The notes under the pieces are model-generated. The model saw only the letters and a list, made by a program, of their open reading frames with translations, was not told where the DNA came from and did not search any database. A stretch of DNA of 11,538 bases from an uncultured Streptococcus sp. (GTDB taxonomy: Bacteria > Bacillota > Bacilli > Lactobacillales > Streptococcaceae), in contig CAKPXD010000029.1 of assembly GCA_934201655.1 (NCBI GenBank), positions 1 to 11,538 of the forward strand, given 5' to 3'. The first letter of the stretch is position 1. Each line of letters opens with the position of its first letter. Shown in pieces: positions 6,672-11,538 of this stretch. The translations under genes and the position numbers were made by a program.

Positions 6672-7487
6672 TTACTTTTTCTTTTTCTGTGCTTTCTTTA
6701 GAGCTTTTCTTTTCTTAACTTCTAAATCCTTCTTAGCTTGCACATCAGCTTCACGCTCTGCAATGATTTTGAAGGGGTTGTTCAAAAGGTAAGTTTGCAA
6801 TACTTGATAAGCATTTGAAACCGCCCAGTAAAGAGCGACACCACTTGGAGCAGATATTGCAAAAAAGAAGATTATAACAGGCATCCCATACATCATACCT
6901 GTCATTGCACCATTTTTCTCAGGCAAAGCTTTATTTGAAAGCCAGCTACTGAGGAAGGTAAATAGGGCAGCCAAAATAGGTAGTACGAAAGTGGTATCAG
7001 CTCCACCTAGATTGAACCATAAGAAGTGGCCTGTCTTCAAAAAATCTACGTTTGATAAAGCTTGGAAAAGAGCCAATAGAATTGGCATTTGAATCAAAAG
7101 CGGCCAGAAGGATGCGGATTGCTTAATGCCTAATTCTTTAAATAATTTACGTGTTTCCTGATCTAGCTTAGTACGACTTTCCATGTCGCGACCTGGATAA
7201 CGTTCGCGCAATTCTTTGATAAGAGGTTGCGCCTCTTGCATTTTTCTGGAAGCCACCATTTGTGTTTGAAAGACTGGTAACAGTATTGTTCTAATCAAGA
7301 CTGTGAACAGAATAATCCCTAAACCAATGCTGACATCAAATGACAAAAATCGAATAATTTCAGCAAAAAAATAAACAAGTTTACTCCAAAAGTCTGCAGA
7401 ATCTGCAGACACTTCACTAGTTGCACAAGCAGTCATTACCAACAAGGACAAACCTAACAAACTAGTCAATTGTAATTTCTTCTTCAC
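6672..7487 (-). CDS. yidC: Membrane protein insertase YidC (SpoIIIJ type)
   Basis: A 271-residue YidC/Oxa1/Alb3 insertase, which places membrane proteins alone or with SecYEG. It starts with a lipoprotein-type signal ending LLVMTAC, so Cys21 should be lipidated; the -3 residue Met is slightly unusual. Five membrane segments fit about 52-72, 127-147, 165-183, 201-215 and 217-235. Arg66 in VLIRTILLP is the conserved groove arginine. The tail is very basic ([14 protein letters not shown]), as in ribosome-contacting YidC proteins. Translation starts at a GTG with GGAAGG 8 nt upstream, inside the 3' end of rnpA (26-nt overlap). Streptococci carry two yidC paralogues; this is the one beside rnpA and jag, which I recall being called YidC2 in pneumococcus. 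Confidence 0.95.
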   Translation of the reverse strand: MKKKLQLTSLLGLSLLVMTACATSEVSADSADFWSKLVYFFAEIIRFLSFDVSIGLGIILFTVLIRTILLPVFQTQMVASRKMQEAQPLIKELRERYPGRDMESRTKLDQETRKLFKELGIKQSASFWPLLIQMPILLALFQALSNVDFLKTGHFLWFNLGGADTTFVLPILAALFTFLSSWLSNKALPEKNGAMTGMMYGMPVIIFFFAISAPSGVALYWAVSNAYQVLQTYLLNNPFKIIAEREADVQAKKDLEVKKRKALKKAQKKKK

Positions 7488-7833
7488 TCTTATTTCCTTC
7501 CTGGTAAATCTTTGCTAATCTCAAAACATGAAGTAAGTTTTTTTCAATTTCTGCATATTCTAGTAGTTCAACGCCTTTTCGAGCAATCACAACAAAATCG
7601 ACATTATCAACAAGTTGATTACTATTTTGAATGAGAACATGCCGGATTCTTCTCTTGATTTGGTTTCTTGTCACAGCATTTCCTAATTTTTTACTGACTG
7701 ATAAACCTACTCGAAAATGTGTTTCATTGTTTTCTAATCGATAAATAACAAATTTTCGATTAGCTACACTTGCTCCCTTTTTAAATATGGCGTCGAAATC
7801 TTTCTCTTTTTTTACACGAAAGCTTTTTCTCAA
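7462..7833 (-). CDS. rnpA: Ribonuclease P protein component
   Basis: A 123-residue basic protein that binds RNase P RNA and helps recognise precursor tRNA leaders. The RNR signature is complete at residues 48-64 ([17 protein letters not shown]), and a typical SVSKK precedes it. I start the gene at TTG, position 7833 ([13 protein letters not shown]), because GGAG lies 8 nt upstream, the length then equals that of pneumococcal RnpA as I remember it, and the TATAAT promoter lies just upstream. The in-frame ATG at 7896 would fall within or upstream of the -35 hexamer and cannot be used from that promoter. It heads the rnpA-yidC-jag operon and overlaps yidC by 26 nt. No dnaA or rpmH neighbours are present, unlike in many bacteria. 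Confidence 0.95.
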   Translation of the reverse strand: MRKSFRVKKEKDFDAIFKKGASVANRKFVIYRLENNETHFRVGLSVSKKLGNAVTRNQIKRRIRHVLIQNSNQLVDNVDFVVIARKGVELLEYAEIEKNLLHVLRLAKIYQEGNKSEEEITID

Positions 7834-7864
7834 AAATTCTACTCCATCTAATAAAACTACTACT

Positions 7865-7892
7865 ATTATACCATAATTTTTCAAAAAGCCAA
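7865..7892 (-). promoter_or_regulatory. Promoter of rnpA-yidC-jag
   Basis: A perfect TATAAT (7870-7865) preceded by TTGGCT (7892-7887) with 16-bp spacing. Transcription would begin near 7858, giving a leader of about 25 nt before the TTG start of rnpA. Confidence 0.75.
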
Positions 7893-7990
7893 TCATGGCA
7901 AGGTTTTAGGCTGTTTTGACTTCGAAAAAAGTAGCCATTCTTAAAAAATTTGACCAGAATCAATGAAATTTTACTAGTTTTATTAGAGAA

Positions 7991-8026
7991 TACAAAACAA
8001 AAGCCACTCTTACGAGTGACTTTTGT
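7991..8026 (-). terminator. Terminator of the small RNA gene (also first terminator after the DUF711 gene)
   Basis: A 13-bp stem (7997-8009 with 8014-8026), 4-nt loop GUAA and a U-rich tail UUUUGUUUUG. One pair is C-A on the plus strand but G-U on the minus strand, so the stem is unbroken only in minus-strand RNA. I see no other terminator after the DUF711 stop codon, so this hairpin probably serves both transcripts. Confidence 0.85.
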
Positions 8027-8089
8027 AGGAGATTATTATGAAAAAGTTTAGGATTTCTATTAAATAAAGTTAGGAGGTCTTTATTTAAT
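7991..8089 (-). ncRNA. Cia-dependent small RNA (csRNA) gene
   Basis: The minus-strand transcript would start near 8089, seven bases past a TATACT -10 that lies downstream of an exact CiaR box. It opens with a perfect 11-bp hairpin (ATTAAATAAAG / CTTTATTTAAT, 8089-8079 with 8069-8059) whose 9-nt loop is ACCUCCUAA. About 32 nt of open sequence follow (8058-8027), including UUUUUCAUAAUAAUCUCCU, the exact complement of a Shine-Dalgarno sequence, spacer, AUG and AAAAA. A terminator hairpin ends it. This hairpin-open-hairpin plan, size and promoter match the csRNAs described in pneumococcus and relatives, which pair with translation starts including that of comC. It lies between the DUF711 gene and rnpA. 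Class assignment is inferred from structure and promoter; expression is not shown. Confidence 0.88.
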
Positions 8090-8095
8090 GATTAG

Positions 8096-8128
8096 AGTAT
8101 ACACACCTATCCTTAAATTGAACTTAAA
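8096..8128 (-). promoter_or_regulatory. CiaR-controlled promoter of the small RNA
   Basis: Minus strand: TTTAAG (8128-8123), five bases TTCAA, TTTAAG (8117-8112), ten bases, then TATACT (8101-8096). The direct repeat matches the published CiaR recognition sequence TTTAAG-N5-TTTAAG at every fixed position, and the 10-bp gap to the -10 is the arrangement of CiaR-activated promoters. There is no good -35, as expected for an activated promoter. Confidence 0.9.
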
Positions 8129-8144
8129 TCATTTTATTTTTTTA

Positions 8145-9482
8145 TTAATTTTTAAAACTATGAATTGGAGCAGGAATCTGTCCTCCACGAGCAATGAAAT
8201 CAGCCGAAGAAGCTCCATTGACTTTCATAACTGGGGCAGTTCCTAGCAAGCCACCAAACTCAATCATATCGCCTTCTTTACCCTTTGGAATGATACGGAC
8301 AGCTGTGGTTTTCATATTAATAACACCAATTGCTGCCTCATCCGCAATCATAGCCGCAATCGTTTCTGCCGGAGTATCTTCTGGAATGGCAATCATATCC
8401 AATCCAACTGAACAGATAGCAGTCATCGCTTCTAATTTCTCAAGATTTAGGGAACCATTTTGCACTGCTGCTATCATACCCTCATCTTCTGAAACTGGGA
8501 TGAAAGCACCTGACAGACCACCGACTTGGTTGCAAGCCATTACTCCGCCTTTTTTTACTTGGTCATTTAAAAGAGCTAAAGCGGCAGTCGTCCCATGAGT
8601 CCCAACTGTTTCCAGTCCCATTTCTTCCAGGACCCGAGCTACTGAATCCCCCACTGCAGGAGTAGGTGCTAAACTCAAATCAACAATCCCAAAATCAACA
8701 CCTAGTCTTTCACTAGCCATCTGGCCAACTAATTGACCAATCCGAGTAATCTTGAAGGCTGTCTTTTTAACAGTTTCAGCAACTACATCAAAGCTTTGAC
8801 CGCGAACTTTTTCTAAAGCACGTTTGACAACACCAGGCCCTGAAACACCTACATTGATAATAACATCAGCTTCACCAACACCATGAAAGGCTCCGGCCAT
8901 AAAAGGATTGTCCTCAACTGCATTGGCAAAAACGACAAGTTTTGCAGCCCCCATATCTGAAAGCTCAGCTGTCTCCTTGATAATTCGACCCATATCAGCT
9001 ACAGCAGTCATGTTAATTCCTGACTTGGTTGAACCAATATTGACAGACGAGCACACTTTGTCTGTCTCGGCCAAAGCACGTGGAATCGAATTGATGAGTA
9101 TTTCATCTCCTTTTTGGTAGCCTTTTTGAACTAAGGCAGAAAAGCCACCAATAAAATCGACACCAATTTCTTTTGCTGCTCTATCTAAAGCTTTGGCTAA
9201 CGGTACATAGTCCCTTGCATTTGTAGCAGCACCAATTAGAGAAATAGGTGTTACTGATACACGTTTATTGACAATAGGTATACCTAACTCAGCAGCAATT
9301 TCATCACCGACAGCCACTAAATTTGCCGCCTTAGTCGTAACTTTTTCATATATTTTATCTGCAGCCTTATCAATATCTGGATCAATACAATCAAGTAGAG
9401 AAATCCCCATGGTAATGGTACGAATATCAAAATTCTGCTCTTCAATCATTGCAATAGTTTCGGTAACTTGTCTAATATCCAT
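8145..9482 (-). CDS. DUF711 / UPF0210 family protein (PFL-like)
   Basis: A 445-residue cytoplasmic protein of the DUF711 family, often labelled PFL family protein from fold resemblance to glycyl-radical enzymes. No biochemical role is established and I assign none. Conserved-looking stretches include [74 protein letters not shown] and the C-terminal [13 protein letters not shown]. The last of these is not a glycyl-radical motif. I use the ATG at 9482, with AGGAGG 5 nt upstream. An in-frame GTG at 9488 overlaps that ribosome binding site and is unlikely. The ribosome binding site itself overlaps the stop codon of the ACT-domain gene, so the two are surely co-transcribed. From memory the pneumococcal orthologue is SP_0239. 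Confidence 0.92.
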   Translation of the reverse strand: MDIRQVTETIAMIEEQNFDIRTITMGISLLDCIDPDIDKAADKIYEKVTTKAANLVAVGDEIAAELGIPIVNKRVSVTPISLIGAATNARDYVPLAKALDRAAKEIGVDFIGGFSALVQKGYQKGDEILINSIPRALAETDKVCSSVNIGSTKSGINMTAVADMGRIIKETAELSDMGAAKLVVFANAVEDNPFMAGAFHGVGEADVIINVGVSGPGVVKRALEKVRGQSFDVVAETVKKTAFKITRIGQLVGQMASERLGVDFGIVDLSLAPTPAVGDSVARVLEEMGLETVGTHGTTAALALLNDQVKKGGVMACNQVGGLSGAFIPVSEDEGMIAAVQNGSLNLEKLEAMTAICSVGLDMIAIPEDTPAETIAAMIADEAAIGVINMKTTAVRIIPKGKEGDMIEFGGLLGTAPVMKVNGASSADFIARGGQIPAPIHSFKN

Positions 9483-9491
9483 AAGCACCTC

Positions 9492-9758
9492 CTAGATATT
9501 ATACATAGCATCGAAAATAGCCGCGCTCTGAATATTGATTTTGACATTCAAGGTCTGGCCAAAGGCTTCAAACTCATTTCTTAGTTGAGTAAAATCATGT
9601 TTTTCATCACTGGATACTACAGCCATCATGGTGAAGAACTCATCCAAGACAGTTTGTGAAATATCATCAATATTTAATCCTAATTCAGCAATCTTAGTCG
9701 CAACACCTGCAACAATACCACCCTTATCTTTTCCAACAACAGTTATAATAGCTTTCAT
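9492..9758 (-). CDS. ACT-domain protein (UPF0237 family)
   Basis: An 88-residue protein that is a single ACT domain, the small regulatory fold that usually binds amino acids at a dimer interface. The N-terminal MKAIITVVGKDKGGIVAGVATKIAE, with its GKDKGGI turn, and the following LNIDDISQTVLDEFFTMM are typical of the GcvR-like/UPF0237 subgroup. No enzyme domain is attached. It is the first gene of a two-gene unit with the DUF711 gene, and this pairing recurs in Firmicutes, suggesting it senses a ligand for its partner; that is inference. The start has GGAGG 6 nt upstream, and an extended -10 promoter lies about 60 bp further up. Confidence 0.92.
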   Translation of the reverse strand: MKAIITVVGKDKGGIVAGVATKIAELGLNIDDISQTVLDEFFTMMAVVSSDEKHDFTQLRNEFEAFGQTLNVKINIQSAAIFDAMYNI

Positions 9759-9819
9759 ATTGGTCCTCCATCTTTGAAATCATAGAAAAATAACCATATC
9801 TATATTTTTCTTTTTTCTC

Positions 9820-9828
9820 AGTATAGCA
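9820..9828 (-). promoter_or_regulatory. Extended -10 promoter of the ACT-DUF711 unit
   Basis: TGC-TATACT on the minus strand gives an extended -10 (TGn plus 5/6 hexamer). No convincing -35 lies 16-18 bp upstream; the region there is the T-rich tail of the preceding terminator. The leader would be about 55 nt. Confidence 0.6.
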
Positions 9829-9847
9829 CATTTACTTCAAAAAAACT

Positions 9848-9905
9848 AAAAAACGCCTGCTTACGAAATTGTTCTTAAAAGAAAAACAATTTCGTAAACA
9901 AGCGT
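9848..9905 (-). terminator. Terminator of the rpsK-rpoA-rplQ transcript
   Basis: A 21-bp stem (9853-9873 with 9885-9905), 11-nt loop and a run of six T. The inner 13 bp are perfect. The two C-A mismatches seen on the plus strand become G-U pairs in minus-strand RNA, so the whole stem pairs only in the transcript of the ribosomal protein operon. Confidence 0.93.
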
Positions 9906-9918
9906 CTACCCTACCATC

Positions 9919-10006
9919 TTATGATGAGTGTTCCCGCTAGGACAAAAGTCCTAGCGGTAGACCAGAGCTAGACTAAGAGCACAGGGCTCCATCATCATAA
10001 CACTCA
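9919..10006 (-). ncRNA. L17 downstream element (structured 3' UTR of rplQ)
   Basis: Between the rplQ stop codon and the terminator the minus-strand RNA can fold into a closed structure. An outer helix TGAGUGUU/AACACUCA (10006-9999 with 9932-9925) encloses a small hairpin GAGC/GCUC (9989-9977) and a perfect 10-bp hairpin CCGCTAGGAC/GTCCTAGCGG with a 4-nt loop (9957-9934). An alternative 9-bp outer helix, TTATGATGA/TCATCATAA, uses overlapping bases. Position and layout agree with the L17 downstream element, an Rfam motif known only after rplQ in lactic acid bacteria and relatives. Its function is unknown. The family name comes from context and memory, not a model search. Confidence 0.72.
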
Positions 10007-10021
10007 ACAAAATTGATGATT

Positions 10022-10408
10022 TTATACTAATTCGATGATCGCCATTGGCGCTGCATCACCACGACGTGGTTCAGTTTTAAGGATACGAGTGTATCCACCG
10101 TTACGTTCTGCGTAACGAGGTGCGATTTCTGAGAACAATTTTTGAAGTGCTGTAGTAGAAGTGTACTTATCAGTTGCTTCATCATAGTTTTCAGATGCGA
10201 TTTCATTACGTACGAAAGCAGCAGCTTGACGACGTGCATGTAAATCACCACGTTTACCTAGAGTAATCATTTTTTCAACAGTTTTACGGATTTCTTTAGC
10301 ACGAGCTTCAGTTGTCACGATTGATTCATTGATCAAAAGGTCAGTTGTCAAATCGCGAAGCATTGCTTTACGTTGTGAGCTAGTGCGTCCTAGTTTACGG
10401 TAAGCCAT
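10022..10408 (-). CDS. rplQ: 50S ribosomal protein L17
   Basis: A 128-residue basic protein matching bacterial L17 across its length: [20 protein letters not shown] at the start, the helical [17 protein letters not shown], and the conserved end [26 protein letters not shown]17 sits near the peptide exit tunnel of the large subunit. The start ATG follows AAAGGAGG with normal spacing, 11 bp after the rpoA stop. It is the last gene of the alpha-type operon, and its 3' region carries a structured element and a strong terminator. Confidence 0.98.
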   Translation of the reverse strand: MAYRKLGRTSSQRKAMLRDLTTDLLINESIVTTEARAKEIRKTVEKMITLGKRGDLHARRQAAAFVRNEIASENYDEATDKYTSTTALQKLFSEIAPRYAERNGGYTRILKTEPRRGDAAPMAIIELV

Positions 10409-10419
10409 GTATTCCTCCT

Positions 10420-11355
10420 TTATTTATCTTTTAATCCAAGACCCAAATCAATGAGTTTGAGTTTCACTTCTTCCAAACTCTTGCGTCCAAGATTTCTTAC
10501 TTTCATCATCTCTGCTTCAGATTTTTCTGTCAAATCATGCACAGTATTGATACCAGCACGTTTCAAACAGTTATATGAGCGTACAGACAAGTCAAGTTCC
10601 TCAATCGTACGTTCCAAAATACGGTCGTCCGATTCAGTATCAGCTTCTTTCATCACTTCTGCAGATTTAGCAATCTCTGTAAGATTTGTAAACAAATCAA
10701 GATGTTCTGTCAAAATACGTGCTGAAAGCCCTAAAGCATCTTCTGGAATAATAGTTCCATTTGTCAAGATTTCAAGGGTTAATTTGTCGAAACCATCATT
10801 GCTTCCTACACGAGCAGGTTCAACTTGATAGTTAACTTTTGTAACTGGTGTATAAATAGAATCTACAGCAAGTGTTCCAACTGGGGCATTATCTTTTTTA
10901 TTTTCATCTGCAGGTACATAACCACGACCAGTGTTTACAGTCATAGTTGCTTTAAATGAAGCACCTTCTCCGATTGTGAAAAGATAATGATCTGGATTTA
11001 CGATTTCAATATCACTGTCAGTTAAAATATCTCCGGCTGTCACTTCAGCAGGACCTTCAACATCAAGTTCAATAGTCTTTTCGTCTTTTACATATGATTT
11101 AACTGCAATACCTTTAATGTTCAGAATGATTTGCATCACGTCTTCGCGAACACCAGGAATTGTATCAAATTCATGTAATACTCCATCGATATCGATAGAT
11201 GTAACAGCTGCTCCTGGAAGAGAAGCAAGAAGTACACGACGAAGAGAGTTACCAAGTGTTGTACCGTATCCACGTTCTAGTGGTTCGATTACAAACTTGC
11301 CATAATCTTTATTTTCATCAATTTTTGTTATATTTGGTTTTTCAAACTCGATCAT
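10420..11355 (-). CDS. rpoA: DNA-directed RNA polymerase subunit alpha
   Basis: A complete 311-residue alpha subunit. The N-terminal assembly domain is about residues 1-230, with the conserved [31 protein letters not shown] at 21-51. A short acidic linker ([10 protein letters not shown]) leads to the C-terminal domain at about 247-305, with [19 protein letters not shown] and [14 protein letters not shown], which contact UP-element DNA and activators. The start ATG follows GGGAG with 7-nt spacing, 43 bp after rpsK. It lies between rpsK and rplQ as in most Firmicutes. The length and sequence look normal. Confidence 0.98.
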   Translation of the reverse strand: MIEFEKPNITKIDENKDYGKFVIEPLERGYGTTLGNSLRRVLLASLPGAAVTSIDIDGVLHEFDTIPGVREDVMQIILNIKGIAVKSYVKDEKTIELDVEGPAEVTAGDILTDSDIEIVNPDHYLFTIGEGASFKATMTVNTGRGYVPADENKKDNAPVGTLAVDSIYTPVTKVNYQVEPARVGSNDGFDKLTLEILTNGTIIPEDALGLSARILTEHLDLFTNLTEIAKSAEVMKEADTESDDRILERTIEELDLSVRSYNCLKRAGINTVHDLTEKSEAEMMKVRNLGRKSLEEVKLKLIDLGLGLKDK

Positions 11356-11398
11356 TTAGTTACTCCCTCTTAAACGAAAAGCAGTGTAAAGGTAATGA

Positions 11399-11538
<140 letters not shown>

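Noticed and set aside
7834..7896. N-terminal extension of rnpA starting at ATG 7896
   Set aside because: It covers the promoter region (-10 at 7865-7870), does not resemble RnpA, and the TTG at 7833 has a proper ribosome binding site and gives the family length.
7781..7963. 60-residue minus-strand frame upstream of rnpA
   Set aside because: It overlaps the rnpA promoter and gene start in another frame and has no family resemblance.
8038..8067. Plus-strand mini-gene with a perfect AGGAG site (MKKFRISIK, nine residues)
   Set aside because: It is the mirror of the antisense region of the minus-strand small RNA. It has no promoter, and the structure and CiaR box all point to the minus strand.
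8089..8244. Plus-strand reading frame after AGGAGG at 8072-8077 (starts MIRVYTPILK)
   Set aside because: The AGGAGG is the complement of the small RNA hairpin loop, and most of the frame runs antisense into the DUF711 gene.
8194..8598. 134-residue plus-strand open frame
   Set aside because: It is antisense to the well-supported DUF711 gene, with no ribosome binding site or recognisable protein.
9483..9488. GTG start of the DUF711 gene at 9488
   Set aside because: It overlaps the AGGAGG ribosome binding site; the ATG at 9482 has correct 5-nt spacing.
10451..10828. 125-residue plus-strand open frame rich in Ser/Arg
   Set aside because: It is antisense to rpoA and arises from that gene's codon pattern.

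Overview
The window comes from a low-GC Firmicute and fits a Streptococcus of the mitis/oralis/pneumoniae group. The grounds are close protein resemblance to pneumococcal proteins, the gene pairs rnpA-yidC-jag(eloR) and ACT-DUF711, strong AGGAGG ribosome binding sites, a perfect CiaR box, and an rplQ 3' element typical of lactic acid bacteria. Every gene I can support is read on the minus strand, so transcription runs from high to low coordinates. I see no tRNA, rRNA, insertion sequence, CRISPR array, BOX-type repeat or prophage piece.

In transcription order, the right end (11538-9848) is the tail of the large ribosomal protein operon: the end of rpsK, then rpoA and rplQ, a structured 3' region matching the description of the L17 downstream element, and a 21-bp terminator hairpin. 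A two-gene unit follows (9828-8145): a small ACT-domain protein and a DUF711/UPF0210 protein, behind an extended -10 promoter.

Between that unit and rnpA (8144-7991) lies what I read as a Cia-dependent small RNA gene. It has an exact TTTAAG-N5-TTTAAG box 10 nt upstream of a TATACT -10, then a transcript of about 100 nt: an 11-bp hairpin with CCUCCU in its loop, an open stretch that is the complement of a ribosome binding site plus start codon, and a terminator hairpin. This is the most notable element in the window.

Next is rnpA-yidC-jag (7892-5668): RNase P protein, a YidC membrane insertase and the KH/R3H protein EloR/KhpB, closely packed and ended by a terminator. An uncharacterised 206-residue protein, possibly of the HI_0552 family, follows. 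Transketolase (tkt) has its own promoter, a leader palindrome and a terminator.

The left part holds yajC, a low-molecular-weight tyrosine phosphatase, a membrane-anchored MORN-repeat protein and the first 430 codons of adhE. The adhE upstream region is rich in regulatory sites: a near-consensus promoter, a Rex-like operator over the transcription start, further TTGTGAA half-sites, and a CcpA (cre) site about 190 bp upstream. This fits fermentation control by NADH/NAD ratio and carbon catabolite repression.

The gene order joins two neighbourhoods that, from memory, lie on opposite sides of the origin in S. pneumoniae (the SP_0236-0239 and SP_2026-2042 regions). This suggests an origin-symmetric inversion with one breakpoint near the small RNA gene.
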